A stretch of DNA of 64,000 nt from NCBI GenBank assembly GCA_002401855.1, contig NVUH01000003.1, forward strand, positions 124,001-188,000. The letters run 5' to 3'. Positions 52,863-61,776 of the stretch are shown one piece after another; positions within the stretch are counted from its first letter, which is position 1, and each line of letters begins with the position of its first letter. The notes beneath the pieces are model-generated. The model was not told the DNA's origin and did not search any database. It was given only the letters and a program-made list of their open reading frames with translations. This stretch comes from Hyphomicrobiales bacterium. Its GTDB lineage: Bacteria > Pseudomonadota > Alphaproteobacteria > Rhizobiales > OSC116. The translations under genes were made by a program, and so were the position numbers.

Positions 52863-54440
52863 ATGCGCTACGAGACCAAGAAAAGACTTCTGTCAGGAGT
52901 GACGATTGTCGCAGCCTGTTTTCTGACCAGTGTTGCCCTTGCACAAGAGGCAACGATTGCCTTCTCAGCAGATGAGTTAGGTGCCACATCTTATAACCCG
53001 ATAACATCAAGTAATCTCAATTCAGCGGCATCTTTGATTTTTGATCGGCTTGTTGAGCAAGACGCTGACCAATCCTACCATCCGCATCTCGCTACCTCTT
53101 GGGAGGAGAGCCCAGATGGTATGTCTTGGACATTTAAGCTGAAGGAAGGCGTTACATTCCATGATGGTACAGCCTTTAACGCACAATCGATTGCCGATTG
53201 GATTCCAGACTTTGCGGGTACCGATAATGCCTATTTAGTGGGTGCTGTTGACTCAATCGAAGTTGTGGATGATCTGACCGTTCGCTTCGTGATGTCCCGA
53301 CCTGAACCTAATTTTCTGTACAATCTTTCTTCGACCTTTATGGGCATACCAGGTGCCGCCTCATATGATGCGTTGGGCGATGACTTTGGCGTAACTGCCG
53401 CTGTTGGTACAGGGCCTTTCAAACTAGATAGGTTTGACATTGGACTTGAAACAGTTTTGGTACGTAATGATGATTATGCATGGGCATCCGATCTATCAAA
53501 AAATCAAGGTGCAGCAAAAATTGACCGTATTACTTTCCGTGAAATTCCTGATCAATCTACGGCTTTCTTAGAGTTGAAAACTGGCGGGATTGACTTGCTT
53601 TTGGGCGTTCCAACTCCCTTCTTGAAAATACTCAAGGCAGAAAGCAATGTCACAGTCATTCAAATGCCAGGAACGGGCATTCATTATATGCCGATCAATG
53701 TCACAGCTGCACCTTTTGATGACATCAAAGTACGTGAAGCCACTGGGCTTGCCATAAACCAAGAAGCCATTGTTGCCTCTATCTATAATGGCGTTGGCGC
53801 TCCTGCACATAATTTCTTAATCTCTGAGCTTCCTGAAGCAAAGGTCGATCCATCATTGAATGTTTCCTATGATCTTGAGAAAGCCAAAAAATTGCTAGAT
53901 GAAGCTGGCTGGGTTATGGGTGATGGAGACGTGCGGATGAAGGATGGCGTTTCGTTGACGGTGAAGCTATTCACACAAAATGGCTCGGAGTTCACTTCGC
54001 TCACTCAGGTTGTGCAAGCTCAATTGGCCGCCATTGGCATGGAAGCTATTATCACTGTGTTTGACAGTTCCACCATTCGTGATGAATATAAAGCCAACAG
54101 ACATCAACTCGCGGTTCGTGGTTATGACTGGAATAATTCTGACATTTTGGATTGGTTCTTTTCTGGCGAACGCATTGGCTATCCTAACGTTTCCATGTGG
54201 AAAGATGCTGAAGGCCAACGCCTGAACGATGTGGCCATGAAAGATAGCAAAAACTCTGATGAGCGCATTGCAAATTTTAAAATGTATCATGAATATGTTT
54301 TGTCGCAACATCTCTTCGTGCCTATCTATCAGCCCACAAAGAATATTGCATACAACTCAGATCGGCTGAATGTGCCTGAGAAAATACGCGGCACTCGTTT
54401 TCGTTCACAAACTGTGCTCGATATGACGATCGTCGAGTAG
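52863..54440 (+). CDS. Dipeptide/oligopeptide ABC transporter substrate-binding protein
   Basis: 525-residue family-5 receptor. Signal peptide to about 28 (LLSGVTIVAACFLTSVALAQ), then the SBP_bac_5 pattern SAASLIFDRLVEQDADQSYHPHLATSWEESPDG and WTFKLKEGVTFHDGTAFNA, GTGPFKLDRF, VREATGLAINQEAIVASIYNG, and a C-terminal VPIYQPTKNIAYNSD. It follows aaaagga by 8 bases. It heads a complete receptor-permease-permease-ATPase-ATPase operon. Confidence 0.93.
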   Translation: MRYETKKRLLSGVTIVAACFLTSVALAQEATIAFSADELGATSYNPITSSNLNSAASLIFDRLVEQDADQSYHPHLATSWEESPDGMSWTFKLKEGVTFHDGTAFNAQSIADWIPDFAGTDNAYLVGAVDSIEVVDDLTVRFVMSRPEPNFLYNLSSTFMGIPGAASYDALGDDFGVTAAVGTGPFKLDRFDIGLETVLVRNDDYAWASDLSKNQGAAKIDRITFREIPDQSTAFLELKTGGIDLLLGVPTPFLKILKAESNVTVIQMPGTGIHYMPINVTAAPFDDIKVREATGLAINQEAIVASIYNGVGAPAHNFLISELPEAKVDPSLNVSYDLEKAKKLLDEAGWVMGDGDVRMKDGVSLTVKLFTQNGSEFTSLTQVVQAQLAAIGMEAIITVFDSSTIRDEYKANRHQLAVRGYDWNNSDILDWFFSGERIGYPNVSMWKDAEGQRLNDVAMKDSKNSDERIANFKMYHEYVLSQHLFVPIYQPTKNIAYNSDRLNVPEKIRGTRFRSQTVLDMTIVE

Positions 54441-54453
54441 GCCACTCCGATGT

Positions 54454-54484
54454 ATTGCTCACCCTTATCCCAGGGGTGGGCAAT
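54454..54484 (+). repeat. Hairpin after dppA
   Basis: attgctcaccc/gggtgggcaat, 11 bp with one T-G pair and a 9-nt loop, no T run. Typical of RNA-stabilising stems that let the receptor gene be expressed above the permease genes. Confidence 0.6.
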
Positions 54485-54508
54485 CCCCACAAACAGGAAG
54501 GCTTGTGA

Positions 54509-55438
54509 ATGCTTTTGCGATATATCTTCTTTCGAGTGCTGATGCTGATTCCCGTTTCGATTTCGATTTCGGTGGTCATTTTTATGATCGTGCATCTGCT
54601 GCCAGGAGACCCCATTGACAACTTAATCCGCATTGGATCATCACCAGATGACCGCGCATTATTGGTCACTAAATATGGTTTAGATCAACCGTTATTTGTC
54701 CAATATTTCCGCTGGCTCGGTGCGATGTTTCAGGGTGACTTTGGCGAAGCCATCGTATTGCGCCGTCCTGTCGCTGATTTAATCTCACAAAACCTTCCCT
54801 ACAGCCTGACGCTAGGAGCAATGGCTTTTGCATTTTCAAGCATTGTTGGCATCATCCTTGGCACAATATCTGCGACCACACGCTCGGCGCTGATGGAACA
54901 ATTTGTGCGTGGTTTTATTCTCCTAGGGTCTACGGTTCCTGGGTTTTGGCTCGCGCTCCTGATGATTTTATTTTTCGCTGTACAGCTGCAAATGTTCCCA
55001 GTTTCGGGTGCAAAAGGTTGGGATTCGCTGGTTCTGCCGGTTCTGACCATCGGATTTGGTGGCGTGGCATTGGTAGCTAGGGTCACCCGTGTGGCGCTAA
55101 TGGATGCGCGGCGCGAAGATTTCGTAACGTTGCTACACGCCAAGGGATTATCCTCTGGCACAATATTATTCCGTCATTTGATGCCGCACGCCATGCTGCC
55201 CGTCGTGACAATTCTAGCATTGCGCATTGGCTGGATTCTCGGTGGAGCTGTCACCGTTGAATTCGTTTTTGGCCGCCCCGGCCTTGGCTCTTTGCTGATA
55301 CGGGCGCTTGGCCAACGAGATTATCCAGTCGTGCAAGGTTGCCTGCTGATGCTCGCCCTGGCAGTGATGCTCGGCACACTAATTGGCGATGTGGCGCAAG
55401 CCGCAATGGACCCCCGCATTCGAGAGGCAAAAACATGA
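54509..55438 (+). CDS. Peptide ABC transporter permease (DppB type)
   Basis: 309 residues, six helices. N-terminal signature FFRVLMLIPVSISISVVIFMIVHLLPGDPI, the conserved KYGLDQPLFVQYFRWLG, and the coupling loop FVTLLHAKGLSSGTILFRHLMPHAMLP. It overlaps dppC by ATGA. Confidence 0.94.
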   Translation: MLLRYIFFRVLMLIPVSISISVVIFMIVHLLPGDPIDNLIRIGSSPDDRALLVTKYGLDQPLFVQYFRWLGAMFQGDFGEAIVLRRPVADLISQNLPYSLTLGAMAFAFSSIVGIILGTISATTRSALMEQFVRGFILLGSTVPGFWLALLMILFFAVQLQMFPVSGAKGWDSLVLPVLTIGFGGVALVARVTRVALMDARREDFVTLLHAKGLSSGTILFRHLMPHAMLPVVTILALRIGWILGGAVTVEFVFGRPGLGSLLIRALGQRDYPVVQGCLLMLALAVMLGTLIGDVAQAAMDPRIREAKT

Positions 55439-56319
55439 CCAATGTTATAGGCAAAAAGACCGGCATACTGTCTTGGTTACGCAACACGCCATTAGCCAAG
55501 GCATTTGACTCGTGGCTCGGCAAAATTGCTGGCGGCTTTTTGGTGCTGTTGCTACTCACCGCAATCTTTGCGCCATGGATAACGCCGTTTAACTACGCGG
55601 CGCAAGACCTAATGAATGGCAATGCGCCACCAGCTTGGCCAAACCTTTTGGGTACGGATCAGTTTGGGCGCGATGTGTTTAGCCGCGTGATTTACGGTGC
55701 CCGCACATCGCTTTCTGTCAGCGTCACGGCCATCTCCATCTCAATCGCTGCGGGTATGACTTTAGGCGCAGCGGCGGGTTATTTCGGTGGTATTTTTGAG
55801 CGAGTTGTGATGACGGTTGTTGATCTGACTTGGTCTTTTCCAGATATTTTAATTGCCTTGATTTTTGTGGCCATCATCGGCCCCGGGCTAACCTCAACCA
55901 TTTTTGCCATCGCCATCGCCTATTTGGCTCAATTCACCCGCTTAACTCGTGCACAGATTGTGCGGTTGAAGCGTGAGACATTTATTGAGGCCTCAATAAA
56001 TCTGGGTGGAAAGCCTCGTCATATTCTGCTCCGTCATCTTATACCCAATGCCATCACACCTGTCATTGTCATCGGAATGCTTGCCATTGGCGATGGAATT
56101 GTCCTAGAAGCCACGCTTGGCTTTTTCGGTCTTGGCGCACAGCCACCCACCCCAAGTTGGGGCGCAATGATGTCGAGCGGCACCGCTCAACTTTTCCTTA
56201 GCCCTTGGGTCATCATCTTTCCCGGCATGGCAGTGGCTGCCACGGTCATAGCAGTGAACTTGTTTGGCGATGAATTGATCCGCGCGTTGGACATCCGTGA
56301 CCGCATAAAGGAGGCTTGA
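55435..56319 (+). CDS. Peptide ABC transporter permease (DppC type)
   Basis: 294 residues. LLGTDQFGRDVFSRVIYGARTSL and the coupling loop ETFIEASINLGGKPRHILLRHLIPNA mark DppC/OppC. Start at ATG 55435, coupled to the dppB stop; the frame open to 55339 lies inside dppB. N-terminal extension of about 45 residues before the first helix is cytoplasmic. Confidence 0.94.
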   Translation: MTNVIGKKTGILSWLRNTPLAKAFDSWLGKIAGGFLVLLLLTAIFAPWITPFNYAAQDLMNGNAPPAWPNLLGTDQFGRDVFSRVIYGARTSLSVSVTAISISIAAGMTLGAAAGYFGGIFERVVMTVVDLTWSFPDILIALIFVAIIGPGLTSTIFAIAIAYLAQFTRLTRAQIVRLKRETFIEASINLGGKPRHILLRHLIPNAITPVIVIGMLAIGDGIVLEATLGFFGLGAQPPTPSWGAMMSSGTAQLFLSPWVIIFPGMAVAATVIAVNLFGDELIRALDIRDRIKEA

Positions 56320-56321
56320 AG

Positions 56322-57272
56322 ATGTTAGAAGTTAAAGATCTCGCCGTTGCCTTCGGTTCGGTAGCCCCCTTGTCGGGCGTCACTTTCTCACTCGCCAAAG
56401 GCGAAACACTCGGCATTGTTGGCGAAAGCGGGTCAGGGAAATCACTCACAGCAATGAGTATAATGGGCTTGCTGTCCATGTCTGATGGACGGGTCACCGC
56501 AGGTTCGATTGTATTTGACGGACAAGAATTAACCACTTTGGCCGAGCCTGCTTATTGCAAGCTACGCGGCGGAAGGATCGGCTTAATCACCCAAAACCCC
56601 ATGACTTCGCTCGATCCACTTAAAAAAATTGGCACACAGGTGGATTCCGTCGCCATATTGCACCTCGGTATGAGCAAGAAGGCGGCACGTGCAAACACAG
56701 TGGACATTTTAGCCACGTTACGCATTCCAGAACCAGCTCTTATTTGCGAGCGTTATCCGCATCAAATGTCTGGCGGTATGAAACAACGCATAGTGATTGC
56801 GATGGCACTTGCCGCCGACCCAGATTTGTTGATCGCAGACGAGCCGACAACGGCGTTAGACGTGACCGTGCAAGCGCAAATCATCCGCTTGCTTGATGAT
56901 CTAGTTAAACAACGCGATCTGGCATTATTGTTGATCACCCATGATATGAGTGTTGTTGCCCAAACTTGCGACAAGGTTGTTGTCATGTATGCAGGGCGCG
57001 CCATTGAACAGGGGCCTGTGTTAGAAATTTTTGATGATCCCCAGCACCCTTACACACAGGCGTTGGTGGGCTGCATACCACGTGATCTCGGTGACGGCGA
57101 AAAACTCACATCCATTCCAGGCACTGTGCCAACGGTACTTAATTACCCCAGCGGTTGTAAATTTCATCCGCGGTGCGCGCGCAACCAAGATATCTGCACC
57201 ACCGAACAACCCGAACTCGTTCGCAATGGTGATAGTGCCGTTGCCTGCCATTTTGCGGGGGCTTCAACATGA
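56322..57272 (+). CDS. Peptide ABC transporter ATPase (DppD type)
   Basis: 316 residues: Walker A GESGSGKSLT, signature MSGGMKQRIVIAMAL, Walker B LLIADEPTTALDVTVQAQI, switch His in LLITHDMSVVA. The C-terminal oligo_HPY region with CKFHPRCARNQDIC...ACH holds four Cys that bind a 4Fe-4S cluster in this family. ATG 56322 follows aaggagg. Confidence 0.95.
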   Translation: MLEVKDLAVAFGSVAPLSGVTFSLAKGETLGIVGESGSGKSLTAMSIMGLLSMSDGRVTAGSIVFDGQELTTLAEPAYCKLRGGRIGLITQNPMTSLDPLKKIGTQVDSVAILHLGMSKKAARANTVDILATLRIPEPALICERYPHQMSGGMKQRIVIAMALAADPDLLIADEPTTALDVTVQAQIIRLLDDLVKQRDLALLLITHDMSVVAQTCDKVVVMYAGRAIEQGPVLEIFDDPQHPYTQALVGCIPRDLGDGEKLTSIPGTVPTVLNYPSGCKFHPRCARNQDICTTEQPELVRNGDSAVACHFAGAST

Positions 57273-58222
57273 GTAACCTTCTGGAAGTGAGCAATTTATC
57301 TAAAACATTCTCTAGCTCAGGCGGTCCTTTTCGCAGAGCACGGACTATGCATGCCGTCAATGATGTCTCTTTCGATTTACCCAAAGGCCGCGTGGTTGGA
57401 GTTGTTGGCGAAAGCGGTTGTGGTAAATCCACTCTAGCTCGTCTTATCCTGCGGTTGATCGAACCAACCAAGGGAACGTTGCGCTTTGACGGTGAAGATT
57501 TGCGGGCAAAAACATCAGCTCAGATGCGCGATCTTCGTGCTCATATGCAGATGGTATTTCAAGATCCCTATTCGGCAATAGACCCACGTTACACGATAGA
57601 GCGTGCGGTGTTGGAGCCTTTTATTGTACAAGGCGTTAAACCAAGTGGAGGGGGCGCCGCACAAGTAGAAGATCTGCTTAATATGGTTGGTCTTAATCCG
57701 GGTTTGGCTGACAGATTCCCACATCAAATCTCAGGCGGGCAAAAACAGCGTGTCGGCATTGCCCGCGCTTTGGCGTTGCGCCCCTCGCTTTTAGTGCTTG
57801 ACGAACCCACTGCTTCGCTTGATGTATCCGTGCAGGCACAGATTATCGGCTTGCTCGAACAATTGCGTGACGAGTTAGGGCTCACCTATCTTTTCATAAG
57901 CCATGACCTCAGTCTTGTGCAATATTTCTGTGATGAAATTTTGGTGATGTATTTAGGGCGTGTCGTTGAAGTGTTGCCAGATACAAATCGCCAAGCCTGT
58001 CACCCATACACTATCACATTGATGAATAGCACCTTTGTTCCAGATCCCAAACAACGCCGCGTCATCAGACCACTTGAGGGCGAAGTGCCAAGTCCCTTTG
58101 ATTTAAAACCGGGCTGCGCGTTTGCCGACCGGTGCCCGCAGGTAAATGAAATTTGCCGAACAGAAACACCAGAACTTTCCAAACATAGCGGCCATTTGGT
58201 CGCTTGTCACAATCCTATCTAA
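57269..58222 (+). CDS. Peptide ABC transporter ATPase (DppF type)
   Basis: 317 residues starting with ATGA overlap on dppD: Walker A GESGCGKST, signature ISGGQKQRVGIARAL, Walker B LLVLDEPTASLDVSVQAQI, switch His in LFISHDLSLVQ, C-terminal CAFADRCPQVNEIC and ACH Cys cluster. Last gene of the transporter; the M81 peptidase gene follows after 30 bases. Confidence 0.95.
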   Translation: MSNLLEVSNLSKTFSSSGGPFRRARTMHAVNDVSFDLPKGRVVGVVGESGCGKSTLARLILRLIEPTKGTLRFDGEDLRAKTSAQMRDLRAHMQMVFQDPYSAIDPRYTIERAVLEPFIVQGVKPSGGGAAQVEDLLNMVGLNPGLADRFPHQISGGQKQRVGIARALALRPSLLVLDEPTASLDVSVQAQIIGLLEQLRDELGLTYLFISHDLSLVQYFCDEILVMYLGRVVEVLPDTNRQACHPYTITLMNSTFVPDPKQRRVIRPLEGEVPSPFDLKPGCAFADRCPQVNEICRTETPELSKHSGHLVACHNPI

Positions 58223-58243
58223 ATTGTCATAACCCTATCTAAA
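58214..58243 (+). repeat. Short direct repeat at dppF end
   Basis: cctatctaaa occurs at 58214-58223 (over the dppF stop) and again at 58234-58243, 20 bases apart; looks like a small duplication of the gene end. Confidence 0.6.
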
Positions 58244-58252
58244 GGACTTGCC

Positions 58253-59728
58253 TTGCCTCTTCGTATACTGTCCGCAGAAATTTCACACGAGACCAATACT
58301 TTCAACATAAACCTTACTGAACTTCAAGATTTTCAGGATCGGTTTTTGCTCGATGGTCCTGCGGCCTGTGCGGAACGCGGCGAAAACAACACCGAACTCG
58401 CTGGCGTGCTGGAAGTTAGCCGTAGTCACGATTGGGAGCTGAACCATGTCATAAGCGCCTCGGCCGGCCCGGGCGGTCGGGTCACTGACGAAGCTTTCGA
58501 CCATTTATGTGCCCCGATTTTGATGGCGGCGTATGATGGCGGCTGGGACGGCATCCTTTTGATTTTGCACGGCGCTATGGTCAGCGCATCATACGATGAT
58601 GCCGAGGGAGAGATCCTCCGTCGACTTCGGGGTGTCGTTGGGGATGAAATCCCCATCGCAGTCACCCTTGACCCACATGCGAATGTAAGTGCCGCAATGT
58701 GCGATCTGGCGCAAATCCTGGTGTCCTTCACCACCTATCCGCATGTCGATATGCGCGCCACAGGCATTCGCACCGCCGAATTGTTACACCGCGCAATGAT
58801 GGGAGACATCCGCCCCGTTACCTTGCGTGCCCATCGTCCAATGCTTGAGGAAGCCAGTGGCGGACGCACAGATATGGGCCCAATGGTCGACCGACATGCA
58901 ATGGCCCGCGCCTATGAAGCGCAAAAAAATATCCATGCCATCAGCATTAATGCAGCCTTTCCCTGCGCCGACATTGCTGAAGTGGGCCCCACGGTGTTGA
59001 TCACTTGCGAAGCCCAAACCAACGGCGCGCGCGCTATTATAGAAGAAATTGCTGATGATATTTGGGAACAGCGTACCGAACAATTAAACACCTATCTAAC
59101 CGTAGAGGAAGCCGCCGCCGCCGCGACTGCATGGAAATCGGGCGCAGGGCCACTGGTCATCGCCGATTATGCAGACAATCCAGGCTCAGGAGCCTATGGA
59201 GATTCGACCGCATTGCTGTCTGCCTTGTTAGCCGCAGGCATTGAAGATGCCTGTTTTGGCCCGATGATTGACCCTGTCATCGCATCTCAGCTCCAATCTA
59301 ATTCGGTAGGAGACACCGTAACGCTACAATTAGGTGGCAAAACCGCCCCTGAATTTGGTGGCGAACCTATTGAAGTGTCGGGAACCATCCAATGGCGCGG
59401 TGTGGGGAAATTTGTCGGCAGCGGCCCCATACTTGGCGGGCAACAACGCAGTATGGGCGACACAGTTGTGCTGCGTGTTCAAGGCATAGACATACTTATA
59501 ATCAGTGCGCCACAACAACTTCTTGACTTGAGCCAGTTCGAAACATTTGGCATTGATCCACATAAATGTCGTGTCATCGCATTGAAATCTATGCAGCATT
59601 TTCGTGCCGCATTTGCCTCAATTGCGGGCCGTATTATCGTTTGCGATAGCGGCGCGCTGTGCACTTTAAATTACGCGCGTTTGCCCTATCGATCCGTTCC
59701 ACGGCCTATTTACCCGTTGGATGCTTAA
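58253..59728 (+). CDS. M81 family metallopeptidase (MlrC-like)
   Basis: 491 residues, TTG start after aaagga. It has the N-terminal zinc motif SAEISHETNTFN (His 12), LILHGAMVSASYDDAEGEIL, VTLDPHANVSAAMCDLAQI, FTTYPHVDMRATGIRTAELL, and the C-terminal domain with DYADNPGSGAYGDSTALLSAL and SGALCTLNYARLPYRSVPRPIYPLD. MlrC hydrolyses linear microcystin, a peptide rich in D- and beta-linked residues; relatives are common next to Dpp-type transporters. Here it probably cleaves an unusual peptide taken up by the transporter. Its DNA is visibly richer in G+C than that of other loci in the window. Confidence 0.92.
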   Translation: MPLRILSAEISHETNTFNINLTELQDFQDRFLLDGPAACAERGENNTELAGVLEVSRSHDWELNHVISASAGPGGRVTDEAFDHLCAPILMAAYDGGWDGILLILHGAMVSASYDDAEGEILRRLRGVVGDEIPIAVTLDPHANVSAAMCDLAQILVSFTTYPHVDMRATGIRTAELLHRAMMGDIRPVTLRAHRPMLEEASGGRTDMGPMVDRHAMARAYEAQKNIHAISINAAFPCADIAEVGPTVLITCEAQTNGARAIIEEIADDIWEQRTEQLNTYLTVEEAAAAATAWKSGAGPLVIADYADNPGSGAYGDSTALLSALLAAGIEDACFGPMIDPVIASQLQSNSVGDTVTLQLGGKTAPEFGGEPIEVSGTIQWRGVGKFVGSGPILGGQQRSMGDTVVLRVQGIDILIISAPQQLLDLSQFETFGIDPHKCRVIALKSMQHFRAAFASIAGRIIVCDSGALCTLNYARLPYRSVPRPIYPLDA

Positions 59729-60630
59729 GTGTCTGTAAGCCGTGGGGAAGAATTTTCATAGTTAGAGGTTGCTGAATCCCCGACATGGCCTGTAAACCGA
59801 CCATAAAGTCGTGCAATTTTATTCATCCGCTCTTCGACCTGAGGCCCTAGTTCAATGAACACGCCATTGACCAATAAGTTAGCTAAACTAGCCATCTGTG
59901 CTGTGGATTCCCAAAATAAGTTAAATTCGGTTGGCACCACAAATATTTCGTCTGCAAGCCCATGTCCCCAGTCACAAAAAGCGTCGACAACCAATGTAAC
60001 TTCTATGCCTGCGGCTTTCGCCTCCTGCGCCAGTTTTTGCGCATGTCGCGAATATCGACGGGCTTCAAATATAACCAGACAAGCATCGTCACTGGCCAAT
60101 AGCACTTCAGCAAAATTTCCTGATGCCAAATCAACCAATTGTACGCCATCGCGTAAATATTGCAATTGATTGACGAATATTTGCGCCATGCCACGCTCGG
60201 TTTGAAACCCTGCTGCAAATACACGTTTCTTATGGGCAAGCCGCTTGACCACGCGCTCCCATTCAGGCGTTTGAGCGGCTTCATAAACGGCCACCAGGGC
60301 CGCGATTTCTAGTTCAAGCCCACGAGATAATTGATCTTCGCCAGCCTGCGCGCGTGCGCGTAGATCACGCAGCCTATCACTTATCAGCCAAGGGCGATCC
60401 CCAACATCTTCTTTGAGTTGATCCTTAAGGCCTTTAAAGCTGCGATATCCGAGTGATCGGCAAAAGCGTCCAACGGTGGGTTCACTCACTTCAACTTTTT
60501 GGGCAATGCTTGCGGCCGTTTCAAAAGGCAAAGTTGCCAACGTCGCCAACATATAGTTGGCAATGGCTTTATCTGACTTGGAGGCTGTTGAGATAGCTTT
60601 TGTCAGTTTATCTCTGATAGACTCAGTCAC
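59725..60630 (-). CDS. RpiR/MurR family transcriptional regulator
   Basis: 301 residues. The N-terminal HTH_6 domain reads KAIANYMLATLATLPFETAASIAQKVEVSEPTVGRFCRSLGYRSFKGLK in pieces (about 19-67); a SIS domain follows (AAGFQTERGMAQIFVNQLQYL, VIFEARRYSRHAQKLAQEAKAAGIEVTLVVDAF). Family members sense phosphosugars, but relatives beside peptide/M81 loci may sense other ligands. It is convergent with the M81 gene (4-base overlap) and has a copy of the shared regulatory element upstream. Confidence 0.92.
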   Translation of the reverse strand: MTESIRDKLTKAISTASKSDKAIANYMLATLATLPFETAASIAQKVEVSEPTVGRFCRSLGYRSFKGLKDQLKEDVGDRPWLISDRLRDLRARAQAGEDQLSRGLELEIAALVAVYEAAQTPEWERVVKRLAHKKRVFAAGFQTERGMAQIFVNQLQYLRDGVQLVDLASGNFAEVLLASDDACLVIFEARRYSRHAQKLAQEAKAAGIEVTLVVDAFCDWGHGLADEIFVVPTEFNLFWESTAQMASLANLLVNGVFIELGPQVEERMNKIARLYGRFTGHVGDSATSNYENSSPRLTDT

Positions 60631-60676
60631 ATTTAAACACCGCTATATTCATAGAAATACGAAGCTTAAAACTAAG

Positions 60677-60697
60677 TAATATATTTCAAAATGTCAA
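60677..60697 (-). promoter_or_regulatory. Shared regulatory element, site 3
   Basis: On the minus strand it reads TTGACATTTTGAAA and matches 15 of 21 positions of site 2 (13 of the first 14). It lies about 50 bases upstream of the rpiR start, in the same orientation relative to rpiR as site 2 is to dppA. Confidence 0.45.
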
Positions 60698-60729
60698 TTG
60701 GTTTCTGATCATTCGTCTTTTTTTTGAGT

Positions 60730-61776
60730 TTAAACTCTATCGCCATTTATATCAAAAAAATGTAAATTTTTAGGTGTAAATGCCAGCTGTATTTTATCGC
60801 CCATTTTAAGATCTGTATCGCCGATTTGCCGTACAGTTATTTGTCCAAGCTCACCTGCATCCACAATCACAAACGTATCTGAGCCCAGATATTCAGTCAC
60901 ATCCACAACAGCTTCTAATTGTCCGCTGCCATCAGTAACGATAGAAATATGTTCAGGCCGAATGCCTAATTTTGTGGCAGGTTTTTGAGCCGAATAATCA
61001 CCAGTTTTGCCGCCCAAGATTTGATAATTTGTATCATCTGTTGTGCACTCCAATATATTCATTTTTGGCGATCCAATAAATTGAGCCACAAATAGGTTTT
61101 GTGGTTCTAGATATAATTGCCGCGGCGTGCCAACTTGTGCTATTTTGCCTGCATTCAATACCACGATACGATTAGCCAACGTCATGGCTTCCACTTGGTC
61201 ATGGGTGACATAAATCATAGTGGATTTTAAATTCTGGTGCAATTTGGCAATTTCATAGCGCATTTCAACCCGCAAAGACGCATCTAAGTTCGATAAAGGT
61301 TCATCGAATAGAAAGGCGGTTGGTTTGCGCACGATAGAGCGGCCAATGGCCACCCGTTGACGTTGTCCGCCAGATAAATCTTTAGGCCGTCTTTCTAAAA
61401 ACTCATTCAGTTTCAGAATTTCAGATGCCTCACCAACCTTTTCATCTATCTCTTGTTTTGACGCGCCGGCCGATTTCAAACTAAAACCCATATTTTCGGC
61501 CACACTCATATGCGGGTATAGGGCATAAGATTGAAAGACCATCGACAATCCGCGCTTAGAAGGTGGGTGGTCCGTGACAATTTCCTCATCCAATAGCAAA
61601 TCCCCGCGCGATATGTCCTCAAGCCCCGCTATCATCCGCAGTAAAGTCGATTTGCCGCAGCCCGAAGGCCCGACAAAAATGATAAATTCACCATCATCAA
61701 TTTTTAGATCAAGGCCTTTTATAACCTGCACATCACCAAACCATTTTTCGACATTTTTAAGTTCAATTTTACCCAT
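60730..61776 (-). CDS. Sugar ABC transporter ATPase (UgpC/MalK type)
   Basis: 348 residues: Walker A GPSGCGKST, VFQSYALYPHMSVAENMG, signature LSGGQRQRVAIGRSI, Walker B AFLFDEPLSNLDASLR, YVTHDQVEAM, and a TOBE domain with LGIRPEHISIV. It directly follows the GH63 gene (adjacent, ribosome site aaggaggg inside that gene). Last gene of a minus-strand operon that continues beyond the right edge. Confidence 0.95.
   Translation of the reverse strand: MGKIELKNVEKWFGDVQVIKGLDLKIDDGEFIIFVGPSGCGKSTLLRMIAGLEDISRGDLLLDEEIVTDHPPSKRGLSMVFQSYALYPHMSVAENMGFSLKSAGASKQEIDEKVGEASEILKLNEFLERRPKDLSGGQRQRVAIGRSIVRKPTAFLFDEPLSNLDASLRVEMRYEIAKLHQNLKSTMIYVTHDQVEAMTLANRIVVLNAGKIAQVGTPRQLYLEPQNLFVAQFIGSPKMNILECTTDDTNYQILGGKTGDYSAQKPATKLGIRPEHISIVTDGSGQLEAVVDVTEYLGSDTFVIVDAGELGQITVRQIGDTDLKMGDKIQLAFTPKNLHFFDINGDRV

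Noticed and set aside
60718-60742. Palindrome gagtttaaactc with a run of identical bases as terminator of the ABC/GH63 operon
   Set aside because: On the minus strand, the direction of that operon, the run after the stem is A, not T, so it would not terminate that transcript.
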